The position numbers and the translations under genes were made by a program. Shown piece by piece: positions 27,367 through 38,626 of a DNA stretch of 44,087 bases. The notes beneath the pieces were generated by a model that worked only from the letters and a program-made list of their open reading frames with translations, did no database searches and was not told where the DNA came from. Source of the DNA: Myxococcales bacterium (GTDB lineage: Bacteria > Myxococcota_A > Polyangia > Haliangiales > Haliangiaceae); contig JAAEPE010000288.1 in the NCBI GenBank assembly GCA_024222395.1, positions 1-44,087 of the forward strand. Reading direction: 5' to 3'. Each line of letters starts with the position of its first letter. Within the stretch, counting starts at the first letter, position 1.

Positions 27367-28467
27367 ATGCAGTTCAAAATCAAGAAGACCGAATTTTTGA
27401 AAGGCCTGCGCATCGCGCAAAGCATCGCCGACCGCAAGAGCACAATGCCGATGCTGGCAAATGTCTTGCTGAGGCTCGAAGGTGATGACCGCCTTCGAGT
27501 TGTTGCGACCGATCTCAATGTCTCTCTATCTGCCAATCTCAACAGCAAGAACAAGGGCGAAGGTGGCATCACTGTTGGTGCCAAAGCTCTGCACGACATC
27601 ATTACGAATCTTCCAGGTGAAGAGATCGAAGTAAAACGTGCAGACAATAATTGGGCAGAGATTCGCTCTGGTAAAGTCAAATACCGGTTGGTGGGAATGC
27701 CTGACCGAGACTTTCCCAAAGTCCCAGATCACAGCGATACCGAGTTTCAACAAGTCGATGCTTCGACACTCCGGAGCATGATCGACCATACTCTATTCTC
27801 CGTTTCGAATGATGAGACTCGATTCCACCTCAATGGCGCTCTTTTTGAGTCGGATGGTGATAGCTCTCGGATGGTCTCTACAGATGGCCATCGTCTCTCG
27901 AAGATTGATAAAAGCCTCACAGGGGGCCCAAAACTCACCGCTGGGGTGATTATTCCGAAGAAAGGTCTCCTCGAGATAAAGCGCACGCTCGACGGCATAG
28001 CGGGCAATTGTGAGCTCTCAATCAAGACACCGTTCCTCTTTCTTCAGGGCAACGATATACATCTGGTAGTCAAACTCATCGAGTCGCAGTTTCCTCGCTA
28101 CGAAGCTGTGATACCGAAGAACAACGAGCGCAGGATAACCGTTGACCGTGGCCTCTTTCTCGACGCGCTCAAGCGAGCCCTACTCATGTCATCGGAGACC
28201 CGTGGCGTCAAAGTCACTCTAGGGTCCGGTCAGCTCACTGTTAATTCTGACAATCCGGATATAGGAGAAGTAAAAGAAGAGATCGAAGCGGATGTGAGTG
28301 GCGAAGAGGTTTCTGTAGGCTTCAATCCAAAATATGTTGTGGATATTCTCTCTCAGATTTCTACTGAGAACATCTTGGTAGAAATTGGTGGTGAACTCGA
28401 TCCGGTCGTAATACGTCCCGCTGGCGACCTCGACTTTATCGGCGTCGTTATGCCGATGCGGATCTAG
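27367..28467 (+). CDS. dnaN: DNA polymerase III beta sliding clamp
   Basis: The 366-residue beta clamp encircles DNA and tethers polymerase III. It starts MQFKIKKTEFLKGLRIAQS and contains VVATDLNVSL, then FHLNGALFE and STDGHRLSKID. It ends in the clamp C-terminus DFIGVVMPMRI, which closes the peptide-binding pocket. I chose ATG 27367 because the protein then begins like the family; in-frame starts further upstream fall in the origin sequences. Confidence 0.97.
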   Translation: MQFKIKKTEFLKGLRIAQSIADRKSTMPMLANVLLRLEGDDRLRVVATDLNVSLSANLNSKNKGEGGITVGAKALHDIITNLPGEEIEVKRADNNWAEIRSGKVKYRLVGMPDRDFPKVPDHSDTEFQQVDASTLRSMIDHTLFSVSNDETRFHLNGALFESDGDSSRMVSTDGHRLSKIDKSLTGGPKLTAGVIIPKKGLLEIKRTLDGIAGNCELSIKTPFLFLQGNDIHLVVKLIESQFPRYEAVIPKNNERRITVDRGLFLDALKRALLMSSETRGVKVTLGSGQLTVNSDNPDIGEVKEEIEADVSGEEVSVGFNPKYVVDILSQISTENILVEIGGELDPVVIRPAGDLDFIGVVMPMRI

Positions 28468-28478
28468 TCGAGTGTATT

Positions 28479-29612
28479 GTGCTTGTTCGGGCCCTAAAAT
28501 TTGCCGGTTTCCGCAATCTCGCTCCTGCGAGCCTTGAGCCCGGTCCAAGATTCAACGTATTCGCCGGCGACAATGGACAAGGCAAAACCAATTTATTGGA
28601 AGCCCTATACGTAGTTTGCACCCTTCGCTCGTTTCGCAGCTCGCGCCTCAAAGACCTCATCAGCATCCACGATGAACAAGCCTACGTGGGCGCGCGCGTG
28701 GCACGTGGGGGCCTAGAGCGGCGCTACGAGCTCACCATCAATGCCCGGTCCCGCGTCGTGCGTCTAGACAATAAGGCTGTGCGGCCAATTGCTCGCTATT
28801 TCGGCAACTTTAACGTTGTGCTCTTTGCTCCCGAGGATTTGCTCGTCGCGAAGGGCTCTCCTGGAGAGCGTCGACGCTTCCTCGATCGGGCAGTTTTCAC
28901 CTTAGAACCAGCATTTCTGGCTGTCGCCCAGGATTTCGAGAAGGTGCTCAAGAGTCGGAATGTCGTACTTCGGGATGAGCAACTCGCCACCACATCGAAG
29001 GAAGAGATGTTGGCGGTCTACGATCATCAGCTCGCCAAGCTCTCGGCTCAAATACTCCTCGCCCGCCTTGAATATTTGAATAGAGTTCACGACATATTTG
29101 CCAAGGCTTTCGAGGAAATCACTCGCTCAGGCCTGCCAGCATCCCTTAGCTATGATGCCTCTGGAGAGGTTGTGGAAAAGTCGGAATCTCGCGCCCTTCC
29201 TACCCTTGAGGACCTCGAAACGCGCTACCTCGAGGCGATGATGAGTAGCCGTCGAGCCGACCTGGGACGCGGGTCAACCAATGTGGGACCGCATCGAGAC
29301 ATTCTGCTCTTCGAACTTGCCGGACAGGCAGCAGGTACCTTCGCATCACAAGGCCAACTTAGGGCTATGATTCTGGCTTGGAAGACTGCGGAAATGGATC
29401 TCCTAGCAAAGGTTCACGAGGACCCACCCGCGCTCTTGCTTGATGATGTTTCCTCGGAACTCGATCCCAAGCGTAACGAATACCTATTCGAGTTTCTGCG
29501 TGAGCGAGATAATCAGTGCTTCATCAGCACGACGCATCCAAAGTTCGTCCTGCTCGAAGAAGATCGCCGTGATTTTAGCGTAGAATCCGGGCGGATTGAA
29601 CTAGTCTCATAA
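28479..29612 (+). CDS. recF: DNA replication and repair protein RecF
   Basis: The 377-residue RecF is an SMC-like ATPase that loads RecA at gaps with RecOR. It starts at GTG 28479 and reads LVRALKFAGFRNL, then the Walker A AGDNGQGKTNLLEALY. The signature region GSTNVGPHRDILLF precedes the Walker B LLLDDVSSELD, and the protein ends with TTHPKF-type residues. It lies 11 bp after dnaN and 90 bp before gyrB. Confidence 0.96.
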   Translation: MLVRALKFAGFRNLAPASLEPGPRFNVFAGDNGQGKTNLLEALYVVCTLRSFRSSRLKDLISIHDEQAYVGARVARGGLERRYELTINARSRVVRLDNKAVRPIARYFGNFNVVLFAPEDLLVAKGSPGERRRFLDRAVFTLEPAFLAVAQDFEKVLKSRNVVLRDEQLATTSKEEMLAVYDHQLAKLSAQILLARLEYLNRVHDIFAKAFEEITRSGLPASLSYDASGEVVEKSESRALPTLEDLETRYLEAMMSSRRADLGRGSTNVGPHRDILLFELAGQAAGTFASQGQLRAMILAWKTAEMDLLAKVHEDPPALLLDDVSSELDPKRNEYLFEFLRERDNQCFISTTHPKFVLLEEDRRDFSVESGRIELVS

Positions 29613-29654
29613 TCTCCGTAGTTCAGGAAAAAGTTAAGAATTCGCATTCCTTAG

Positions 29655-32168
<2,514 letters not shown>

Positions 32169-32176
32169 GGTTGTTC

Positions 32177-32204
32177 TTTTGGTGTTTGCCAGCAAACACC
32201 AAGA
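32177..32204. other. Stem-loop after gyrB
   Basis: TTGGTGTTTG and CAAACACCAA form a 10-bp perfect stem with a 4-base loop 10 bp after the gyrB stop. There is no T-run on the gyrB-proximal 3' side, so it is not a textbook intrinsic terminator. It may protect the mRNA end. Confidence 0.5.
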
Positions 32205-32261
32205 AACGATCCCCACCGGGTAGGGGATAAAACCTCGTTTTGTCCCCCTTTCATCCATGGG

Positions 32262-32423
32262 CCAGACCGTCGAGCGAAAAGAATGACCGAGGGTGGTGAG
32301 TTCTGATTTTTCGAGTGCAAGGCGTGAATCAGGAGCTTGTCGGGACAAGTGACGATATGAACAACGCCGTAATCGGGAAGAAGGTGCCGCCAGAACGATC
32401 AGGCTTTGTGCTCGGCGGTCTAG
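32262..32423. repeat. CTAG-ended 162-bp interspersed repeat, copy R5 (inverted)
   Basis: It is 162 bp; the left end reads CCAGACCGTCGAGCG (CTAG changed to CCAG) and the right end CTCGGCGGTCTAG. It lies between convergent gyrB and queC and has the same orientation as R3 and R7. Confidence 0.88.
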
Positions 32424-32430
32424 GTAGCGC

Positions 32431-32511
32431 AAGCCGCGCGGCTTCGAGCACAGCCCTCGAACGAGCAAGCTGATACGGGTTGGGCCCGCGTGGCAGGACG
32501 GTGTGCGGGCC
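32431..32511. other. Two small palindromes between gyrB and queC
   Basis: AAGCCGCGCGGCTT (32431-32444) is a perfect 14-bp palindrome. GGCCCGC (32483-32489) pairs with GCGGGCC (32505-32511) around a 15-base loop. Together with R5 and the 26-bp stem that follows, they fill the 408-bp gyrB-queC gap; no gene is seen there. Confidence 0.45.
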
Positions 32512-32515
32512 AAGC

Positions 32516-32578
32516 AAACGCACTGTAGCCGAGTGGGTCACATCTGAAAGAAGTGACCCACTCGGCTATAGTGCGTTT
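32516..32578 (-). terminator. 26-bp stem-loop, probable queC terminator
   Basis: Two 26-base arms (32516-32541 and 32553-32578) pair with one mismatch around an 11-base loop, directly after the queC stop. On the minus strand the stem ends in GCGTTT and is followed by GCTTGG, a weak U-tract. The arm end (ACGCACTGTAGCC) also recurs in the queC 3' coding end at 32588-32600. Confidence 0.6.
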
Positions 32579-33245
32579 ACGAGGTAGACGCACTGTAGCC
32601 CGTAGGATCCAAAATCCCGGCCAGCTCAAACGCCTCGCGCCTCTCAACACAAGTGCCACAAGTGCCGCAGTGCGTTGTGCCGCCTTTGTAGCAACTCCAG
32701 GTCATCTCGAACGGCACGGAAATCCTGCCGCCGATCGCAGCAATATCCGCCTTCGAAATGTCCACAAATGGCGTGAGCAAGGTGATCTTCTTCCAGTCGC
32801 AGAGACCAATGCTCGTCTTCATCGCCTCGACAAACTCAGCTCGGCAGTCCGGGTAGATCGTGTGGTCACCAGCGTGGGCTCCGTAGCAGATGGCATCGTA
32901 GTCAATCGAAATGGCATGAGCGACGGCAACTGCCAGCATGATCATGTTGCGGTTCGGCACCACAGTCGCCTTCATGGAGTCCTCTGAATAGTGTCCATCA
33001 GGAACCTCAACGTTAGGGTTCACTTGCGAGCTTTGACCCGCGATGATTGGACCTAGGCTTTGCAGATCAACGGTCTCGTATGCGACCTGGGACCTTGCAG
33101 CGATGGCCTTTGCGGCTTTGAGTTCCACTGCGTGGCGCTGACCGTAGTCAAAGCCAATCGCCTTGACCTCATGTCCCTCCGCTAGGAGCTGGTAGAGCAT
33201 GGTCGTTGAGTCCATTCCCCCGCTGAAAATCGCCACAACTCGCAT
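32577..33245 (-). CDS. queC: 7-cyano-7-deazaguanine synthase
   Basis: The 222-residue QueC makes preQ0 from CDG, ammonia and ATP in queuosine synthesis. It has the PP-loop FSGGMDSTTML, GFDYGQRHAVEL, and the zinc-binding CYKGGTTHCGTCGTC near the C-terminus. No other queuosine gene lies in the window. The last codons (GYSASTS) are encoded by the sequence that recurs in the adjacent stem-loop. Confidence 0.96.
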   Translation of the reverse strand: MRVVAIFSGGMDSTTMLYQLLAEGHEVKAIGFDYGQRHAVELKAAKAIAARSQVAYETVDLQSLGPIIAGQSSQVNPNVEVPDGHYSEDSMKATVVPNRNMIMLAVAVAHAISIDYDAICYGAHAGDHTIYPDCRAEFVEAMKTSIGLCDWKKITLLTPFVDISKADIAAIGGRISVPFEMTWSCYKGGTTHCGTCGTCVERREAFELAGILDPTGYSASTS

Positions 33246-33435
33246 TGGAGCAGGCTAGGTCAGGGGCCCAAGAACTGCAAATTTCCACTTGCTCAACCGT
33301 GAAGCAGAATCACACTACGCATATAGTATCGCGCTGAATCGGCCATTTCAGCCCAGTCTTTGCGGGACGTTGCCCCCAAATTGGGTCTGTAGCCAGTAAT
33401 TACAAAGAATTACAACGAGTTGCGATCACCGAAAA

Positions 33436-33464
33436 TTGACAGGTCGGAACACCACTGCTAGCAT
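33436..33464 (+). promoter_or_regulatory. Probable sigma-70 promoter of cdnL
   Basis: TTGACA (33436-33441), 17 bp, then TAGCAT (33459-33464), about 73 bp before the cdnL ATG. A perfect -35 box and ideal spacing suit a highly expressed essential gene. The rest of the 290-bp gap from queC shows nothing else clear. Confidence 0.6.
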
Positions 33465-33536
33465 CATAGGTATCTGCCCCTAACCTCAGTTTCTGAGCAT
33501 GGAGTAGGTGCGCTGTCCAAAGGAGTGAAATCATTT

Positions 33537-34040
33537 ATGGAAGATGGAATATACACAGTAGGAAACAAGATCTACTACCCAGTTCATGGGGTTGCTGAGC
33601 TGACCTCTTTGGAGAGCCGAAACATCGGCGGCTCGGACTGCTCGATTTACGTCCTTACTGTTGTGGATAGCGGTCTCAAGATCATGGTTCCGACCAATAA
33701 TGCTGGGACCGTCGGTATCCGCGCTCTGGTGTCCGACGAAGAAATCGATGATGTCTATGAAATCCTCCAGTGCAAAGAAGGCGGAACGCACACCCAAACT
33801 TGGAACTGTCGCCATCGAGAGTACATGGACAAGATCAAGACCGGGAGTGCCTTTGAGATAGCCGAAGTTCTTCGCGATCTCTGTCTGCTTCGCGACAAGA
33901 AGTCACTGAGCTTTGGAGAGCGCCGCATGCTTAAAACCGCGCGTAATCTGCTCGTTAAGGAGATTGCCTGCGCCCAGGACAAGACGGAGGACGCTGTGGA
34001 CGAGGAGATTGAGAGCTTCTTCCACGCCAGCGCTGCCTAG
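33537..34040 (+). CDS. cdnL: CdnL/CarD-family transcription regulator
   Basis: The 167-residue protein matches CdnL, the CarD-family factor that binds the RNA polymerase beta subunit and stabilises open complexes. The N-terminal Tudor-like part reads IYYPVHGVAELTSLE and LKIMVPTNNAGTVGIRALVS. The helical DNA-contacting part reads WNCRHREYMDKIKTGSAFEI, then SFGERRMLKTARNLL. AGGAG at 33521-33525 supports ATG 33537 over GTG 33525. Its TAG stop is the TAG of the first CTAG of repeat R6, so the natural 3' end was replaced or fixed by the insertion. Confidence 0.93.
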   Translation: MEDGIYTVGNKIYYPVHGVAELTSLESRNIGGSDCSIYVLTVVDSGLKIMVPTNNAGTVGIRALVSDEEIDDVYEILQCKEGGTHTQTWNCRHREYMDKIKTGSAFEIAEVLRDLCLLRDKKSLSFGERRMLKTARNLLVKEIACAQDKTEDAVDEEIESFFHASAA

Positions 34041-34193
34041 ACCGCCGAGCGTAAACAATGATCGGTCCAATGGTCCTGCTTTCCCGATTGCAGCTCATTT
34101 CGTCATTTGCCACGGCAAAATCCTCATTTGCGCCTTGCACTCGAAAAATCAGAACTCACCATCCTCGGTCATTCTTTTCGCTCGACGGTCTAG
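34037..34193. repeat. CTAG-ended interspersed repeat, copy R6 (157 bp)
   Basis: It runs from CTAGACCGCCGAGCG to TTCGCTCGACGGTCTAG, 5 bp shorter than the other complete copies. Its left CTAG holds the stop codon of cdnL. Confidence 0.9.
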
Positions 34194-34283
34194 CCGCTGG
34201 ACACGCTAGCTGATTGCGGCGAGGTGTATTAAAAGATGTATGAAAAACTGTGACAATGTTGCGAAGTACATCAAAGATAGAAG

Positions 34284-34305
34284 GGCCGACTCGCCTGAGC
34301 CGGCC
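34284..34305 (-). terminator. Intrinsic terminator of pepA
   Basis: On the minus strand GGCCGGCTC and GAGTCGGCC pair around AGGC with one weak position, followed by a T-rich CTTCTATCTTT. It lies about 28 bp past the pepA stop. Confidence 0.6.
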
Positions 34306-34332
34306 TCTTGCATCTAGCTTGTGAGAGGTGGA

Positions 34333-35844
34333 CTAGCGCGTCGCGTGTTCCACAATGGACGCAACCGCAAATCCTGTGCCGCCACGCATGGTCGAACCGC
34401 TCTCACGATTGACCGAAGCTGGCCCCGCAAGATCGACGTGCACCCAAGCCGTGTCCTTGACGAAGTGCTCGAGGAAGAGGCCGGCAGTTATTGCTCCGCC
34501 GTAGCGCTCGCCATTATTGCGCATGTCGGCAATCGGACTCTTTAGCTGGCTCTTAAGTTTCTTGTTGAGGGGCATGCGCCACATGTCTTCGCCAGCGCTA
34601 TCGGCTGCCTTGAGCCATGTGCGAGCGAGCTTCTCATTGTTCGAGAAGACGCCTGCGGTATGCGCACCAAGGGCGACCATGGAAGCGCCGGTGAGGGTTG
34701 CGAAATCGAAGAGCTCGTCGGGCGAAGTCTTCTCTTGTGCGTAGGTGAGCGCATCACCGAGAGTGAGGCGACCCTCGGCGTCAGTGTTCGTAACTTCCAC
34801 CGTCGTACCGTCCATGGCGTTAAGAACATCACCCAGCAAGAGGGCATTGCCTGATACCAAGTTCTCGCAGCACGCTGTGATGACGTGGATTTCATAGGGA
34901 GAACCGATGGTGGCTATCGCGTCCATGGCCGAGACCACAGCAGCACATCCCCCCATATCGATCTTCATATCGACCATGGCACTGCTTGGCTTGAGCGAGT
35001 AGCCACCGGAGTCAAAGGTAACACCTTTGCCGACGAAGGTAATTACCTTCTTGGCTTTGCGTGCGGGCTTGTAGGTCATGTGAATCAGTCTTGATTCGCG
35101 ATCGGACCCACGCCCCACTGCGAGGAACATGGTCATTCCGAGTTTTTCGCATTCCTTCTCTCCTAGGACCTTCACGGACACACTTGGGTGCTTCTTGGCA
35201 ATCTCCTTGGCGATGTTGCCAACCTCACTTGGATTGAGGAATTCGGCAGGCTCATTGACCATGTCGCGAGCGTGGCAGGTGGCAGCACCGATGGTTGCGC
35301 CCCGAGCGATGGATGCCTTCAGGGTCCGCGGCGCACCGCCTTTCTTGGGCCTTTTGCCGACAACACGGTCACCGTGTATGGTGAGCATCGCGACAGGTTG
35401 CTCAGTGGCCGTCTTCTCGCTTATGTACTTGTTGAACTTGTAGCTGCCGAGTACGGCACCTTCTGCGACCATTTGCGCAACGGAATCTGCCGTGCGTGCT
35501 GTGAAGGGAGGCAGTACCAGCGCGAGCGTCTTGGCCTTCAGCCGACGGCCAACTTTGTATGCGTAGGCGCCGATATTTCGACTAGCCGCATTCGTGGTCT
35601 TCTTGTTGCCACCACCGATGAGGGCAACTGCGCCACAGGGAAGGGCATCGCCAGGGTAGGCAATGCAGCTTTGGCCGGGCTTTCCTTTGAAGCTCTCGGT
35701 AGCCGCCTGCGCGAGAAGTCGGCCACCAAGGGCTTCGTCAACGGCTCTTACAAAGGCGTCTTCGGCGGGATCTCCGTAGACGGGGATAGCGAGCAAATCG
35801 GCGTTGCTCTTAAGAGGTGCTGATGAGGTGTACGTGATTTCCAT
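34333..35844 (-). CDS. pepA: Leucyl aminopeptidase (M17)
   Basis: The 503-residue cytosolic aminopeptidase uses two metal ions to trim N-terminal residues from peptides. The C-terminal catalytic domain has VGKGVTFDSGGYSLKPSSAM, the KIDMGGCAAV block, the diagnostic NTDAEGRLTLGDAL, and TLTGAS. CAGGAG ten bases upstream supports ATG 35844 rather than TTG 35853. It has its own promoter-like site in the gap after the DUF72 gene. Confidence 0.95.
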   Translation of the reverse strand: MEITYTSSAPLKSNADLLAIPVYGDPAEDAFVRAVDEALGGRLLAQAATESFKGKPGQSCIAYPGDALPCGAVALIGGGNKKTTNAASRNIGAYAYKVGRRLKAKTLALVLPPFTARTADSVAQMVAEGAVLGSYKFNKYISEKTATEQPVAMLTIHGDRVVGKRPKKGGAPRTLKASIARGATIGAATCHARDMVNEPAEFLNPSEVGNIAKEIAKKHPSVSVKVLGEKECEKLGMTMFLAVGRGSDRESRLIHMTYKPARKAKKVITFVGKGVTFDSGGYSLKPSSAMVDMKIDMGGCAAVVSAMDAIATIGSPYEIHVITACCENLVSGNALLLGDVLNAMDGTTVEVTNTDAEGRLTLGDALTYAQEKTSPDELFDFATLTGASMVALGAHTAGVFSNNEKLARTWLKAADSAGEDMWRMPLNKKLKSQLKSPIADMRNNGERYGGAITAGLFLEHFVKDTAWVHVDLAGPASVNRESGSTMRGGTGFAVASIVEHATR

Positions 35845-35872
35845 AATCGCCAAACTCCTGTGAATTTGGCTA

Positions 35873-35902
35873 GTTATACGGAATCCGCCTCAGCCTTGTA
35901 AA
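35873..35902 (-). promoter_or_regulatory. Probable promoter of pepA
   Basis: On the minus strand TTTACA (35897-35902), 18 bp, then TATAAC (35873-35878), about 29 bp before the ATG. Confidence 0.5.
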
Positions 35903-35915
35903 CGCCTTGAAAGGC

Positions 35916-36662
35916 CTATTCTAGATCGGATACCGTTTGCAGCTCACGCTGCATGGCCAGAGCGTCTGGGTACATGCCCTGGTGGGCGAAGAGTGTCCAG
36001 CTCCGCTCAAGGTCACCAACCATCTCAGCTACCATCTCGAGTTGGTAGCCGTCATATCTTCGCCGGCTGTGGCCCATGCCTGAAATTCGAAGATATGCCT
36101 GCCCGAGTGCCATTTGCTGCACGACAAAGGCGGCCTTTTCGTCCAGAGGGTCCTGAGCGAGTGGATCGACAGCAACTAGGAGGCCACAGAGCTCGGCCAT
36201 ATCGGCAATGCCCTTGTGCTCCCACAGGCCACTCGGCTCCCAAACACGCACTGTATTGCCGAATTTCTCGACAGTAGCGATCTCGGTGAAGAAGGCCTTC
36301 ATCCGATCCCTGTTCTGGGCTGATGGTGAGAAGCTTGCCGAAGTGCGGAATACGACAGCCTCGGCGCCGAGCACTTCGCAGGAATCGGCCAGGCCGACGG
36401 CAATTTCAACTCCCTCGCCGTCAGTTGGGAATGCTTTGGCGCCGGTGAGCTCAGAGTGGGCAAGCACGCTGTAGCGCGCCGTATCAGGACTCTTTTCCCG
36501 CCAGCCGCGAACGACTTTGCGACCCGGTTTGCTGGTGCCCGGCTTCCGGTTGGAGAACGCCGCAATCTCGAGTAGCGCCAGCTTCTCGAAATACTTGGCT
36601 CGGCTCATGCTCGCAGGCAGTTCGGCGCAGCCGACTTGGTGTTTTGGGGAGCTCTTTGCCAT
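35916..36662 (-). CDS. DUF72 (YecE-like) family protein
   Basis: The 248-residue protein resembles DUF72 TIM-barrel proteins, diverged. It has VGCAELPASMSRAKYFEKLA near the N-terminus (family VGxxxW...YF..L). Middle segments are ARYSVLAHSELTG, EAVVFRTSASFSPSAQNRDR, and VRVWEPSGLWEH. YLRISGMGHSRRRYDGYQLE lies near the end. The family role is unsettled; a nucleic-acid link has been suggested for relatives, and I add nothing beyond that. TTG 36665 is an alternative start. It is divergent from the transaldolase gene, with only about 65 bp between them. Confidence 0.75.
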   Translation of the reverse strand: MAKSSPKHQVGCAELPASMSRAKYFEKLALLEIAAFSNRKPGTSKPGRKVVRGWREKSPDTARYSVLAHSELTGAKAFPTDGEGVEIAVGLADSCEVLGAEAVVFRTSASFSPSAQNRDRMKAFFTEIATVEKFGNTVRVWEPSGLWEHKGIADMAELCGLLVAVDPLAQDPLDEKAAFVVQQMALGQAYLRISGMGHSRRRYDGYQLEMVAEMVGDLERSWTLFAHQGMYPDALAMQRELQTVSDLE

Positions 36663-36665
36663 CAA

Positions 36666-36694
36666 TTGACTTCCTGAAATCGCATCGGTAGTTT
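36666..36694 (+). promoter_or_regulatory. Probable promoter of the transaldolase gene
   Basis: TTGACT (36666-36671), 17 bp, then TAGTTT (36689-36694), 35 bp before the ATG; the -35 box touches the start of the divergent DUF72 gene. Confidence 0.5.
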
Positions 36695-36729
36695 GCGAGC
36701 GATCTACCTTTCAAGAGAGGGCCAAAGCA

Positions 36730-37374
36730 ATGAAGTTCTTCATCGATACAGCAGATATTAACGACATCAAAGAAGCCACCGCGATGGGCATCATAGACGG
36801 CGTCACGACCAACCCCAGTTTGGTAGCCAAAGTTGGCCGCAGTTTCCGAGAGGTTCTGCTCGAGATCTGCGACGTCGTGGACGGCCCAGTCTCCGCCGAA
36901 GTGGTCTCCGAGACCGCCGAGGGCATGATGAAGGAAGCCCGCGAGCTGGCTGCTCTTCGCGACAATATCGTCGTCAAGATTCCTCTCATCGCCGAGGGCC
37001 TCAAGGCCACGCGTATGTGCAGCGAAGAGGGCATCAAGACGAACGTCACGCTCTGCTTCTCTGCTACTCAGGCACTTCTCGCCGCAAAAGCTGGCGCCAC
37101 GTACATCTCCCCATTCGTCGGACGCCTAGACGACCAGAGTGGCGATGGTATGGCGATGGTCGCGGACATTTGCGACATCTACGAGAACTACGGATTCACT
37201 ACCGAGGTGCTCGTGGCATCGGTTCGCCATCCCATGCATGTACTCGAGGCGGCCAAGATGGGCGCTCACGTTGCTACCTGCCCACTCTCAGTCCTGTTGC
37301 AACTCACCAAGCATCCGCTCACTGAGAGTGGCCTTGCGAAGTTCCTCAAGGATTGGGAAAAAGTCCCCAAGTAG
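36730..37374 (+). CDS. TalC/FSA-type small transaldolase
   Basis: The 214-residue protein belongs to the short transaldolase / fructose-6-phosphate aldolase family. It moves dihydroxyacetone units in the non-oxidative pentose phosphate pathway. It has [27 protein letters not shown], the Schiff-base lysine in [28 protein letters not shown], and SPFVGRLDD. Sequence alone does not separate true transaldolase from FSA, so no symbol is given. A Nudix gene follows 14 bp later. Confidence 0.93.
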   Translation: MKFFIDTADINDIKEATAMGIIDGVTTNPSLVAKVGRSFREVLLEICDVVDGPVSAEVVSETAEGMMKEARELAALRDNIVVKIPLIAEGLKATRMCSEEGIKTNVTLCFSATQALLAAKAGATYISPFVGRLDDQSGDGMAMVADICDIYENYGFTTEVLVASVRHPMHVLEAAKMGAHVATCPLSVLLQLTKHPLTESGLAKFLKDWEKVPK

Positions 37375-37388
37375 TCGAGGGTTTGGCG

Positions 37389-37823
37389 TTGACTAGTCGC
37401 AGAGCCTTTTCCGTTGCGGTCTACGCACGCCGAAGAAACGAAATCCTGGTGATCCATCACAACCGCCTTGGCACCTGGTTGCCCATTGGCGGGGAGATGG
37501 AAGATGGTGAGACGCCTTTGGAGGCGGCGCGCCGTGAGCTCCTTGAGGAGACCGGTCTCTCGGCTACGTTTTCCGATTTAGAGGGTGCTCTCGATGGCGT
37601 ACCACCAGGATTTCTCGGCTACGAAGAACACCAAGCGGGTTCGAAGGGCATGCACATGAATTTTGTCTTCGTGGCCGATGTTGGACCTGATGCAAAGGTC
37701 TCGCCCAACCATGAGTTCTCCGACTTCCGATGGACTGATAGGGCGGCTACCGAGAAGCTCGATTCCCCGCTCAACGTACGGCAGTTCGGCTATCTGGCCC
37801 TAGACGCGATTCCCAAGGCATAG
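37389..37823 (+). CDS. Nudix hydrolase
   Basis: The 144-residue protein has a complete Nudix box, GGEMEDGETPLEAARRELLE followed by ETGL, for pyrophosphate hydrolysis of a nucleoside-diphosphate-linked substrate that cannot be read from sequence. TTG 37389 has GAGGG seven bases upstream and gives a family-like start (RAFSVAVYARRR). The frame also extends upstream into the end of the transaldolase gene. trmB follows 8 bp later. Confidence 0.88.
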   Translation: MTSRRAFSVAVYARRRNEILVIHHNRLGTWLPIGGEMEDGETPLEAARRELLEETGLSATFSDLEGALDGVPPGFLGYEEHQAGSKGMHMNFVFVADVGPDAKVSPNHEFSDFRWTDRAATEKLDSPLNVRQFGYLALDAIPKA

Positions 37824-37831
37824 GATAGGCG

Positions 37832-38509
37832 ATGCGCAATCGACAGCACGTCAATGTTAACGCGGTTGCGTTTGAGACCTTCACTGGTGAGGTGCCCAAA
37901 ATCGACCCGAGCAAGATTGTCGAGCTTGAGATTGGCTGCGCCGATGCTCAGTTTCTTTTCGAGCGCGCCGAGGCTGACCCCTCTCGCACATACATAGGTC
38001 TGGATATTCGTGAACCGCTGGTCAAAGCGGTCAATCGAAACGCCCTGGAACGAGACCTCCCTGTGCAAGCGACCTTTGCGCACGCTAGTCACCACTTGGG
38101 AAAACTCCTACCCAAGACATCTATCAAGCATTGCTACATAAACTTCCCCGACCCCTGGTTCAAGCGCAAGCACCATGACCGCCGCATGGTCAACGAGCAG
38201 CTTATCCGCCAGTTGGCCCCGCTCATTGAGCCCGGAGGCGATGTACTCATGCAGTCTGATGTCTTCGAAGTTGCCCTAGATGCGATGGCAGTCTTCGAGA
38301 CCTGTGACGACGTCTTTGAGAACATGCGCGGACCGTGGACGTTCTGGAAAGAGGGCAATCCCTTTGGCGTTCGCTCCTGGCGCGAGATGAATTGCGAAGA
38401 TAACGACATGCCAGTGTGGCGCATGCGCTACGTGCCTCGCTCCCGCGTGCATTCCGTCGATTGCCTAGACCGTCGAGCGAAAGGAACGACCGAGGATGGT
38501 GAGTTCTGA
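37832..38509 (+). CDS. trmB: tRNA (guanine46-N7)-methyltransferase with repeat-derived C-terminus
   Basis: The 225-residue TrmB has the SAM motif ELEIGCADAQFLFE, YIGLDIREPLV, and the diagnostic INFPDPWFKRKHHDRRMV. The normal protein would end soon after VWRMRYVPRS. Instead the frame reads into repeat R7 at 38465, which supplies the last 14 residues (LDRRAKGTTEDGEF) and the TGA stop. The core is intact, so activity is expected. A similar tail ends the bioD remnant at R3. Confidence 0.93.
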   Translation: MRNRQHVNVNAVAFETFTGEVPKIDPSKIVELEIGCADAQFLFERAEADPSRTYIGLDIREPLVKAVNRNALERDLPVQATFAHASHHLGKLLPKTSIKHCYINFPDPWFKRKHHDRRMVNEQLIRQLAPLIEPGGDVLMQSDVFEVALDAMAVFETCDDVFENMRGPWTFWKEGNPFGVRSWREMNCEDNDMPVWRMRYVPRSRVHSVDCLDRRAKGTTEDGEF

Positions 38510-38626
38510 TTTTTCGAGTGCAAGGCGCGAATGAGGATCTTGCCGTGGCAAACGACGAAATGAGCAACGCTGCAATCGGGAAAGCAGGACCATCAGGCCG
38601 ATCATTGTCTACGCTCGGCGGTCTAG
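38465..38626. repeat. CTAG-ended 162-bp interspersed repeat, copy R7 (inverted)
   Basis: It is 162 bp, CTAGACCGTCGAGCG to TACGCTCGGCGGTCTAG, filling the whole gap between convergent trmB and uvrB. Its left end is coding for TrmB and its right CTAG contains the TAG stop of uvrB on the minus strand. Confidence 0.92.

Noticed and set aside
32177..32204. Post-gyrB stem-loop as an intrinsic terminator
   Set aside because: The stem is good but no U-tract follows on the plus strand, so I list it only as a stem-loop.
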